A DNA stretch of 64,000 bases from Symsagittifera roscoffensis (Eukaryota > Xenacoelomorpha > Acoela > Convolutidae), in assembly GCF_963678635.1 (NCBI RefSeq), contig NW_026971231.1:17103-81102 (forward strand). The letters are read 5' to 3'. The notes below the pieces were generated by a model. That model was given only the letters and a program-made list of their open reading frames with translations, was not told the origin of the DNA and searched no databases. Made by a program: the position numbers and the translations under genes. Of the stretch, positions 23,386-35,300 are shown piece after piece (the first letter of the stretch is position 1; each line of letters begins with the position of its first letter).

Positions 23386-26300
23386 GTATGAAACATTTAA
23401 ACTAGTACGCCATTTTTTCTATCACAATCTATAGTTAATGCCAAACTTGTTGGCAAGAATATGTTTGTGATCTTCTTAATCGGTGAAAATCGGCTTTTCC
23501 GGTTAACCCGTTGTAATATAGCTTTTGCGGGCTGAAGTGAATAAAAATGATTTTCGATGTCAAACTGGACAGCTTTAGTTAATACACTCAAGTTCGTTGA
23601 TCGAAAAAGATATAGCCAACAATTTGACGTTAACTACATTTTCCAGATTCCATGCATAGAAATAGTTATTAAAAGCATCTGTCAAAAATTTCATCCAAAA
23701 ACCTAAAAATGAGATTTAATTCTAGTTTGTTTTCCAAAATATGAGTCTAATATGATTTGAGGGTTTGTCGACCAAAATACACAAGTGGACAAAATCAAAC
23801 GTACTTTCAGGCTTTTACTCTCTAAGAAACCAAAAATTAGGGACCATTTTGGACAATGTTTACTTAAGAATTTAACAAAAATTTTACATCGACCGACAGC
23901 AATGATCAGAACTACCCTCTCTGAAAGTTTCAAATTTTATTTTGATGGCCTTCCAGTTTTCATCATCCGCAAAAAGTTTTTCAATCTACGTGAAAAAGTA
24001 AGTAACAGCCGAGTTGAGTAAAATTTTCACACCGATTATATCAATTTTCTCGCTGAGAAAGTTTCATGTCGCATGAAAAATGTTTTACTCCGTTTATGCG
24101 AGAAAGAGTTTACTACAATTCAAAACCTAGCGCAGACGATAAAAACTGGCTTTTCCAGACCCGGAAAAAACTGGTAAGTGCATCAAATTAAAAACTGAGA
24201 CTTCCAGAGAGGATAGTTCAGATCAATTGCTGTCGGTCGACGTAAAACGTTTGTTAAAACTTCAAGTAAACATTGTCCAAAATGGTCCCTAACGTTAGGC
24301 TTTTTAGAGAGTGAAAACTATAATTTGCGTTTATTTTTGTCAACTAGTGTTGCAACCGCCTAAAACTGTTCCTGGATATTATTTTTTTCTAAAGAGATAG
24401 CTCTAGGAATCGTACGCCTATACGCCCTAAACGCAATTTTTGATGACATGGTGTTCAAGCATTGATACATACTATGAACATACAGTTTTAGAAACTTAAT
24501 GTTTTTGTTTCGAGTTTCGAAGAAAAGTCGCAATCTTTATGCTTGGGTTGGTTTCAAATTTCGAATTTTTAGTTAAACTTTTTTTTAACAGCTTGATTTA
24601 AAACCTTCTGGAAAATGTAGTTGCTCTGAGCTCAAATCTGAGAAGATACTTTGCCAGTGATTTTACCTCGCTAAGTCACACTGGTTTGAGTTTAGGGCTA
24701 CTTCTACTACTATGCTCAAAATGGTATAATCAACGCGAGACATGGTTCATTTTACTACAAAGTTAGCGGCACAATAAATCATTTCAAATTGAGCTGAGTT
24801 GAGCAATTTGCCCCCATATTACGTTAACGCGATTTTTTGGTCAAAATTTTCCTAAAATTGCCTGAAACACTTTTTTTTGACATTTTTCAAAAATTTGCCA
24901 GCGGCGCAGAAAATTTGCTCAAAATGGGGTCTTCATAGTGATTTGGGAGAGCTCAGAAAATCACTGAGGTCGATCTAAAAAAAAGGTCGACAAAATTTTC
25001 GGAATTTTTTTGAAAATTCGCCCCCCTCAAAAAAATCCCAGATCCGCCCCTGCTCGTGTTCATAGTTAGTTGAAATCAGAAATGAGCTCTAGAAAGTTTT
25101 TCTTTTCGTCATTTTTCGAAACATACATTGCTAAACGCGGCTTTGATTTAAACAGAAATGACCTTGCCAATAATCTAGATCTTGATATGAACTTCAAAAC
25201 TATTCCGACCGGCTTTAATGAAATTGTTAACCTGAATTGGTTAGGTTGTTGCAGCGCAAATATAAAACAAGAGTATAAATGAATATAAAGTTGAACCAAT
25301 ATGTAAATGCATATAGGGACAGTAGCCGAGCGTATACATGGTGCGTCCCGGCGGGTTCGGCGCCGGTTCGAATCCCGCCTAGGTCATTTCCTTTCTAGAA
25401 CTCGAATATGCCCCGAACTTGATGGGATGCTCCGTAACTAGGTTCGATCCCCCCAAAATCTATTTTAACCGTCTTTTCGCTCTAATTTGGTTCAGCCTTG
25501 ATTAAGGCTGACCTTTAAAAAGAGCAATTTGTCTCAAGGACAAATACTGGCCATTTTTGCAGCTTGCTTTGAGTTATGCAGTGATTTTTTTACCGATGTT
25601 ACCGATGTTACCGATAACAATAAAAAAGCTTGTTAAAAATATCGTTATTTTCCCGATAAAATACTTGTTATAATTCAAGTGTTTGAAAACAGATTTTATC
25701 TTGAAGTGTGGAGATTGACGCGCACATTTTTGCGCCCCATAAGGGACCTTTACGAGAGCTTTCCGGACATATTCAAAAGAAACTGACGGACTTTCACAAG
25801 AGGTTTTTCCGGAATTCGGAAGAGTATCACGGATATTCACGAGAGTTTTGGACATATTCACAGAGGGCAAGTTCTCCGGAAAGAGATATCGGAAGTAGGA
25901 AAATTGCTACTGTGGAGTTTGCTGCCCATCTACTCGGCCCTGTTCCGCCTGCTGAGAGCGATGCGATGAATCAGCTGTCCCGCACCAAAGTTTTATGGTG
26001 CGGGTTATGAGTGACGGACTAGTCTTCTACGTCATGATCAAAAAAGTCCAGTTTCGGAGCTATATGGGATCAAAAATTGGATTTAAAGATTTGTGAAGAG
26101 TACGAGACCAGGTGTTGGAGGGTCTGTTGTCACTTTCTCCAGTAAACGGGTGCCGAAAATCTCCAAAATCATAAAAAAAAAAGATTATTCTAGTTTTTAC
26201 AAACTTGCAATAAAATTACGTACGATGTGTTAATGTCTTATTGTGTATCCCAGCTACAAGTGGTAATTTTCCCGATACCACAAATTTTTGGGTAATTGTG

Positions 26301-29300
26301 AACGGATTGAAAATCCAGAAAAACGGAACATAGACAAGAGGTACTGGACTAGTTTTTTGGATTGGCTTACGACTCGAACCTGCTGACCAAAATTTTCCGA
26401 AAAACTTTGGGAAAAAAGTTTAAAAAAATTGCCAAAAATTCCTCAAAACGTCCCCATAATTCTGCGAAACTGTGCTGTAACATGACACCAACCTTATACC
26501 TTATGGTAAGTGGTCTGGTAGCAAAATATCAGGCAAATTAAGTTGAGTTTTTTCATCCTCAGGTTTTTTCCGCGTGTGTTGTTGGAATTTAACCAATTTG
26601 CCTGATCCCCCACCCACATTGGTGAAACTGAAAGCCAGTTCGCTTCAAGTAAATATAAGCCGTTTCAGCCCGTCCGATAATTGACTTCGTTGCGCGACAC
26701 TAATGTTAAGTGGTCAGGTACGGTGATATTAAGTGAGTTAAGTTGAATTCTTTCATCCTCAGGTTTACTCCGTGTGTGTTGTTGGAGCTCAACCGACCTA
26801 CTTAATTTCCCCACCCCATTGGTACTTTAGCGTAACTTAGCCGTCGCATAGGTCTCTTGAGTGTATGGTATTCTTTCTAGGAGCTCGAATTGGAGTTCCT
26901 TGGATCACGAATTCCGTATACTAGCGTGAAAGAGACTTGTTTCACAAAGCCCGGCTTATGCTTTAACTTTAACGCCAGGGACTCGCAGAAAACTATCCAA
27001 TACTATCTGCATCACTTTTTGTCTAATCGAAAAGATCTAGTTATTTGGCACGACGCCATAAATAACTCCAGTAGTAAGCACCGCAGTAACAACAACCGTA
27101 GTTTGAGTACTGACCAACTTAAGAGCCTTCTTTTGAGATACAAGGAGAATATTACCGCTATTGTATACTGTCGCCGCAACGGTACGGACAATATAGAAAA
27201 AGAGTTGGAAATGACAGGTATTCTCGTTCTTAACATAGCTGAGGATTTTATCTCAAGGCGAAAGGCCAAAGACCAAACACTTATCGAAAAGTATAAAGAG
27301 CTGCACCAGCCCCCTTCCCTTGAGTTGAAGACTCTGTTGTTACTTAGACGATACAGTGCTGACCTAAAAACACTGAAAGCTAAGAAGAAGCGGAACCTTT
27401 TGTCGCCTAAAAATCGCAGAGCGATTCACAATAGATTTAAAGCGTTAAAATTTCAAGTTACTCCCCCTTGTAAGTTGTTGATGCATTATAAAAATATGTG
27501 GATTTACTTGAGTGAAAATAAAGTTTTTTCTAAGAGTCGTTTATTTCTGAAATTATAAAGCATGGAAGTTAAGTTTCAGAAGAAAATTAAGAAGTTGTTT
27601 GAGAAACGTAGCAATCTCGAAAACGAACTTTATAAATGCCACGAAATAATTTTGGAATACATAGAGAGTCAGAGTCATTGCTCAAAAATTGATACTTATA
27701 TTGAAAAGTGTAGGAACTATATAGAACAAGCGGTCGAGATAAATACTGAGTTGATTGATATGGCTGCAAAAAGTGCCAATCCCGACGAATTGATACCGGC
27801 ACAGGATATGTGGCGTCATAAATTGACTCAAAGCAACGATAAAGTTCTGCAGGAAGCTATCACATATAAAACAAGTTTTGAGGCAGTAACAGAGCCGGAC
27901 AAAATAGATAGCAGCTCAAAAGTTTCTCATCATTCTGAAAAAAGTGAAAAACCCCGGTCGCATAAAACAGATACCCGCTCTAAGTTGTCGCATCGACGCA
28001 GCCGACATCAGCAATCGGATTCTCAGAAATCTACTTATACCGCCGCTCCGTCAAAAACACTTTCTGAGAAAAAGCGCGATTTAATGATTTTAAAGAAACA
28101 ACAAGAGGAACTTGAGAGGCAGGCAAAGGTATCATTAAGACTGAAAGAACAACAAAGCCGTTTAGAGTTGAAAGAATTGGCTGAAGAACACAGGAAAAAA
28201 CTGGCAGAAATTGAGTTGAAAGGGCTTGAGTTAGACGATGAGTTGTCGGAAATCAGCGAGAATGCTGAGGAAAGTGGTTTAACTCGAATCTCTCACAACT
28301 AACAATAGACGAAAAGGATCGTACGCGTCACTGGGTCGAATCTGTCGACTACAATCAGCCTGATGCTGTTGTAGCTCCCAATCAAGAGCAGCACGTTCGT
28401 TCAACAGCTCCTCAGGCAACTTATCCTGCATCAACAAATTACTTGGTCTCATCAAGTTTTTCAGGAGTGAATAATGGCCAGGCAGCTTCTAGTGATCCGG
28501 GATTGCATTGCAGTAACCACATTTACGGACAACATCATAATTTGTCGAATTTGGTCAGATCGCAGGTTTCCGTTAACAATCCAGTAGGGTTACAACAGGT
28601 CATTCAACTTGTTTCTAAAAATTTGCCTCAGCAAACCCTTTTGGCCACTCATCCGGTGCTAGGCAATCCAAACACAGGTTCAGTAGTCCCGGTAACTTCT
28701 GAAAATTATTTTGCTCCGACATTATCTGCAGATGTTCCTTCTGATGTAGCACCGTTCGTTCCTGCATCAACAGCAGTTAATCATGTTTCTTTAAGTCATC
28801 ACACTACAGGGTCTGTAGTAGCTGGCTACCAAGCACCTGTAGTCCCATCACAACAACATAATGGGTGTTCCCGTTAGTAGTTATAACTTTTCAAGTGACC
28901 ACTATAATCCTTATAGTAATTTGTGGAGACCAGCTGTTGCTGCCCCTTTATTGTCAGCTCAACAACACTACATTCCTTCGACAACTGTTTTTTCCGCAGT
29001 AACTCCGATTGTTCCTCCGAATAATTTTGTTCCTTCTATAAGTGGAGGGACTGTGTTCTTTGCACAGCCTGAAAATTCTTCACATGCTAATCAACTGTTC
29101 GTTCCTGATTGTCACGGTAACTCTTCGAGTTACACAGCCAACTCCCAGTAATTCACCTGGTGCAGACATCGAGCGTCCACTTTCGACACGAGAGTTGGTT
29201 AATATACTCATGCACAGCCGAAAAGATCATCTCTCTGAGTGGAAGCTGACCCAGTTCGATGGCAACCCACTTAATTGGCATGAGTGGTTTGGGCAATTCA

Positions 29301-32300
29301 AATCGACGGTCGAGTCAGCCATACTCAGTAACGATGAAAAGCTTACCTATCTGAAAACGCTCGTAGTGGGTAAAGCAAAAGCTGCAATCGCTGAGTATAG
29401 CTATAGCGGAGTACTATATAAAGACGCATTAGCAACTCTTCAAAGAAAGTTCGGGCAGCCGCATGTTGTAGTAGGGGCTCATCTAGATAAATTGAGTAAT
29501 TTTCCGCCGCTGAAAATGCATAACTCGGAAAATGTAATTGGATTTTCCTCTGCAATTTCTGGACTTGTTGCCGTATTCAAGTCTCTGTCTTTTAACGACG
29601 ACCTGAAAAGTGTTAACTTACTGAATCAAGCTGTGAGTAAGCTTCCCCCGAACCTTAAGGAGGCATGGTCAATGCAAACCGTAAGACGCCAATGGCATAG
29701 ACCAACTCTGCTAGATTTCAACGAATGGCTTAAAGAAAAAGCGGAGGGGCATGAGAGGCTAAAAACGATCAATTCTAAGGGTAAGTCTGAAGAACCAGTT
29801 AAGCAAAAAGTAGGTACGAAAGTGTTTGCTAGTAACGCAAATGTAAGTAATGAGACTAAGGAAAAACCAAAATACCCTCCATGTTCTGTATGTAAAGGTC
29901 AACACGCTCTTTGGAATTGCGCCGTATTCAAAGAGAAAAACGCTACGCAGCGAGCGAAACATGTAGCCGAACAAAAACTTTGCTTTGCGTGTTTACAGAG
30001 CAATCACAGTTTTCGTAATTGTAGCAAGGCCAGAAAGTGCCCCAAGCCAGATTGTGAAAGCACACACAACGTGCTCTTACATGGAGCGGAGAAAATTTTT
30101 CCTCCTAAGGATACTAAAAGTTCCCCGGCGTCAGGTAACGCAAACACTAAACATGTATCGAATAACGCTGCCGTCGGCGATATTCATAGCCAGGAGTCAA
30201 TTAAAGGCCTCCTGCCAGTTGCATCACTCGTCGTCTCTGCGGATGCGACGATTACCAACGCCCTAGTTCTTTGCGATAGTGCTTCCACGCACTCATGGGT
30301 ATCCTCCGATCTCGTAAAACGCCTCCATTTGGTTGGCACTCCCGTTAACCTAACAAAAAATGGATTCAATTCCACGAGCTTGATGAAAACTCAGCAAGTA
30401 AGTTTTCAAGTTTCCGCCGAAACGAATAATAGTGAATTTTCGTTTTCTTTTCGAGCTTATGTTAAGGATCTTTTTCGTATTAGATCGGATAGCATAAGCA
30501 TTCCTGAATTACAGGAAAAATACCCGCAGTTGGCTCCGATCAAACCTAGACATTATAAGTATGAGGACATCGAAATAATTATTGGACAGGATTTCTACCA
30601 TGCCATAAGACCCGTTGAGTACCTTCTGGGGGAGGACTCTATTTCACCGTGCGCCGTACGCCTTCCGATAGGTTGAGTTTTAAGTGGTCCGTTACCGCCG
30701 TCCTTTAAATCGAACTCGTCTTGCTTTAAGTGTGTTGTCGAAGACATGTCTCTTGCGGACCAAATTAAAACTTGGTATGAGTTGGAGTCATATGGAGCCT
30801 TCAAGCAAGTAGATGCCCGTTACGCCGCCGACAAACGCGCTTTGTCCGTTTTGAAAAATGACACCTTTCACGATGGTGAGAGGTACATTGTACCAATGCT
30901 TTGGAACGATAAGGAAAGTAGTTTACCGAATAACTATTTTTCCTCCTTAGCTCAATTAAAGTCTTTGGAAAAAAGGCTAGATAAGGATCCGTCGCTCCGT
31001 GAAAAATACGCCGAAACAATAAGAGAAGATATACAAAAAGGATATGTCATAACCGTTAAGGCACACGATCCCAAATCACGAACCGATCGTGAGTGGTATC
31101 TCCCGCATCACCCGGTGTTGAACCCGAATAAACCCGGTAAGGTGCGCCGAGCCCTCAATGGGGCATCAAAGTGTCATGGCGCTTCCTTGAACAAATCTCT
31201 GTTGGTTGACCCGGATCTCCTTCAAAACTTCATTTTTGTACTTTTAAGATTCCGTCAGCATAAATACGCCGTTTCAGCTGACATTGAAGGGATGTTTTTA
31301 CAGGTTGGAGTCCGTGAAGAAGACCTACCTTTTCTTCGTTTTTTGTGGCGGGAGGACCCCACATCAAGTGTGGTAGATCACCAATATACGCGTCATATTT
31401 TTGGTGCTCGTGACTCGCCGACTTGTGCGAATTTTGCTTTGCAGAAGACTGCATCGGATAATCAAGCTGAGTACCCCAAAGCTGCTTCGGCTGTTGTCCA
31501 GAAATTTTATATGGATGATTATCTGGATTCTTTTCAAAACAGGGATGACGCCTTGAAACTAGGTAGGGATTTAATCTCATTGCTTAAACTAGGTGGGTTT
31601 CGTCTAACAAAATTTGTCAGCAACGTGCCCGACGTAACAACCGCTCTTGATCCGGACAACCGTGAGTCCAATTTGTCTGTTAAAGATATTTGTGCGAGTC
31701 CATACCAGTCGTCGCATGTTCTCGGTCTTAAGTGGGATCACGTAAAAGATACCTTAGTCGTTAGTAGAGGGGTTGATCGTCCACTAGACAAAGCAATCAC
31801 TCAGCGCACCGTGTTGAGTTTTGTTTCCTCTGTTTTTGATCCAATTGGGTTAGTGGCTCCGTATACCGTGAAGGCTTGCCTTCTATTAAAAGATATCTGG
31901 CGAATCAGCGGTCAAAAATGGGACGATGATCTGCCAGAGGAAATCAAAAAGCAATTCCTTGAGTGGCACTCAGGTCTTCATTTGTTAGGTTCTCTGACAA
32001 TACCTCGCAGCTATTTCACTGAATCTTTCGACCGAATAGAACTTCACATGTTCGGTGATAGTTCGCAGGATGTTTTCTGTGCCGTCGCTTTCCTTCGTGC
32101 GCGACTTGTTAGCTCCCATCAGACCGAATTAGCCTTTGTGTTTGGCAAAGCCCGCGTCGCGCCTATGAAAGCGCTTTCTATTCCAAAGTTAGAGCTTCAA
32201 GCGGCTCTTCTTGCAACCCGCTTAAAGGAAGAATTTTGAAATGTCTTACTTTCAAAGCTACGGATATTTTCATGTGGACAGATAGTACCACTGTTCTTCA

Positions 32301-35300
32301 GTTGCTTCACTCTTGTAGTAAACTACCTGTTTTTGTTGATAATCGCACTGGTGAGATTCTGGAGTCTACCAGCACTGATCAGTGGCAGCACATACTTAGC
32401 GGTGATAACCCAGCTGATACCGGTACACGAGGGATTTCTTCGGAAGCCCTCAAGGAAAGCAGCTGGGTTAATGGCCCTAGTATATTGAGAACAACTGATT
32501 GGTCGTTCAAGCCCGATACAAGGGTTATCGATAAAATAAGACTCAAAGGACCGTCATGTGATATCGGCATTTGTGTGGAAAATTTGTCAAATTTCGTCGT
32601 CGAAGTTTTGACAGAAAAAAATCTTCCTTTCGGAAAAAAGGAGAGATTCAATTCAATTGTAAAATACAAACGCGCAGTAGCATTTTTGTTAAGATGGCTG
32701 CCATCCCATAAACATTTCCGGTCGAGTATACTAGAAACTACAGACCCGTCTGAAATGGATATTGCTGAACAGAAGCTCATTTACCTGTCCCAGGGTGAGA
32801 CATTCCCTAATGAGCCAAAACTACTAAGATCCGGTAAAGTTATCACGAGGAATAGTCGGATCGCCAAGTATTCGCCGTTCATTGGACCAGCTGGCATTCC
32901 TCGCTCGACTGGGCGCATCAGCCGCTCAGTTAATTCCGATTTCGATAGCAAGCATCCGATTATACTTGATGCCCGTCATGCGGTTGTTCGGTTATTGGTT
33001 CAGCACTTGCACGTTAGGAATTTCCATCAAGGCTTGGATTACATGGGTGCGGTGGTTTATTTGAAGTACGTTGTGTTAAATTTGCGATGGTTGCTGCGAA
33101 ACATTGAAAATACTTGCGTTGTGTGCCGAAAACGCAAAGCGCAAACTGTAATTCAAATGATGGCTGATCTGCCCGTTGAAAGGCTGGGTTACAAGCAACC
33201 TCCTTTCTCTAACACAGGTGTCGACTACTTTGGGCCGTTCCTTTTCCAATCCGGAGAAGTACGGAAAAGAGGTGGGGTTTTTTGTTTACCTGTCTCACCA
33301 CTAGAGCGGTGCACATTGAAGTGGTCCCCTCGCTCGACACAAGCTCTTGTGTGATGGGCGTGGAGAGGTTTATTGCACGTCGCGGTACTCCGACTACCAT
33401 CATGTCCGACAACGGCACGAACTTTGTTGGCACTCAGAAAGAGCTCTTAGCTTGCGTTGAGTGTTGGAACAAGCTCGCACCCGCTGTTTTTGTTCAGAAA
33501 GGGATCAAGTGGAAATTCAATCCACCCAGCGCACCGCACCATGGTGGCTCCTGGGAGCGATTAGTTCGGAGTGTCAAGCGCGTTTTGTATGACATCTTAG
33601 GCAACAGAAGAGTAACTGAGGAGGTTCTAAGAACCACGCTGTGCCTTGTTGAGCAATCACTCAACGCTAGACCGATAAAAGCCGTTAGTTCGGATCCGCT
33701 AGATTTAGAGGCGTTGACCCCGAATCATTTTATCCTTGGTCAACACGCAGCGAGTTTTCCGTCGCTAAGTTTCGAAGAAAACTTCGACCATAAGAAGCGG
33801 TTCGCCAGAGCGCAATCATACTCTAACGCAATATGGACACGGTGGATGCAGGAATGCGTTCCTTTCCTCAATAGGAGGGCAAAGTGGCACAACCAGTCAG
33901 ACGTTAAGTTGAAAGCCCGCGACTTGGTTTGGGTCATAGAGCCTGACACTCCACGTGGACATTATCCACTCGCACGTATCCTAAAACTGCACTATGGCAT
34001 GGACGGATGCGCGAGATCCGCCGACATAAAGACCGTTACGAGCGAACTGACCCGCCCGACCGTAAAGCTCGCTCCCATTCTTCCTTGTTTAGGGGTGGAG
34101 GATGTTGCAGCGCAAATATAAAACAAGAGTATAAATGCATATAAAGTTGAACCAAAAGGTTAATGCATATAGGGACAGTAGCCGAGCGTATACATGGTGC
34201 GTCCCGGTGGGTTCGGCGCCGGTTCGAATCCCGCCTAGGTCATTTCCTTTCTAGAACTCGAATATGCACCGAACTTGATGAGATGCTCCGTAACCAGGTT
34301 CGATCCCCCCAAAACCTATTTTAACCGTATTTTCGCTCTAATTTGGTTCAGCCTTGATTAAGGCTGACCTTTAAAAAGAGCAATTTGTCTCAAGGACAAA
34401 TTCTGGCCATTTTTGCAGCTTGCTTTGAGTTATGCAGTGATTTTGTTACCGATGTTACCGATGTTACCGATAACAATAAAAAAGTTTGTTAAAAATATCG
34501 TTATTTTCCCGATAAAAAACTCGTTATAATTCAAGTGTTTGAAAACAGATTTTATCACGAAGTGTGGAGATTGACGCGCACATAGGTACTTCCGAAATTG
34601 ATAATAAACATGAAATTTTTTTTGCTAACAATCCATATTATTTGGCTAAAATTAAATTAAATATGGAAAACTGGCTGTGAGATCAAGTTTGATCAATCTG
34701 ATCAAATTTTTGTTTCGAATGCCAGTCATTTTATTGTTAAATTTACCTAGCTTTTTGAAAATAGCTTTTTGAAGGTTTGTCATTTTTTCTGAATTGGCGG
34801 CATACAACGCATTGTTTGAGGAGTTTGCCAGCCCCATGTCTCAGCCTTGCGTCTTCCCAAAGAAGATAACGTTCCCGGATTAAAATGCTGGAGAAAGCAA
34901 CATTTAATTTCGAGTCAAGTAAATGCGTTGTTCTGCGTCTCTGGGAAAAACCACAATTTCATTTAAAATTATTTACAAAGAACAAATGAACAAACATAAA
35001 GTTTAAGTTCACTAATCTTTTTTTCCTTCGTAAACCTGTTTAATGCTTCTCCAATTTTCCTCTAGGATTCAGTACCTTTCTTTTTGTAAATTGTGCCCGC
35101 TAGAGGCATTAAAAATTTTAAGTTTTCGAAGGGCGGCTTCCTTGCTGCAAGTTTGCGATTACTTTCAGAATACTGGGGCGTGAACCACTGGAATTCGACT
35201 GTATGTCATAATTTCAGCCCTCTAGAGCATTTGTTGTTCGAACCAAACTGGATTTTGCCGCGTTTTTTGTTTCCATAGTGAAGGAGGTAATAGAGCTTCT

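Larger units (their letters stand above)
19052..30332 (+). repeat. Tandem array unit C (complete, runs into unique sequence)
   Basis: It has the same content as unit B over 11281 bp. At 30332/30333 the copies diverge: units A and B switch to gypsy pol sequence, while unit C goes on with the BEL protease and RT, the 3' LTR and the rest of the protease gene. Unit C is therefore the one that still holds the original right-hand neighbourhood. Confidence 0.9.
25247..34582 (+). mobile_element. Full-length BEL/Pao LTR retrotransposon
   Basis: This element is 9336 bp with two 480-bp LTRs and a perfect 5-bp target duplication TAGGT (25242-25246 and 34583-34587). It has a polypurine tract before the 3' LTR. 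The internal order is leader, ORF0, gag, aspartic protease, RT, RNase H and integrase with a DUF5641-like end, which is the BEL/Pao order. It sits in sense orientation in intron 1 of the protease gene. It carries three gag frameshifts, one stop before RT and two pol frameshifts, so it cannot make a full polyprotein. The primer-binding site is not obvious: the sequence after the 5' LTR is TTTTTGCGCCCC. Confidence 0.95.

Noticed and set aside
28295-29150. Programmed frameshifting as the reason for the three gag frame changes
   Set aside because: Three shifts within 850 nt without slippery sites or structures fit decay better, and pol of the same copy has two more.
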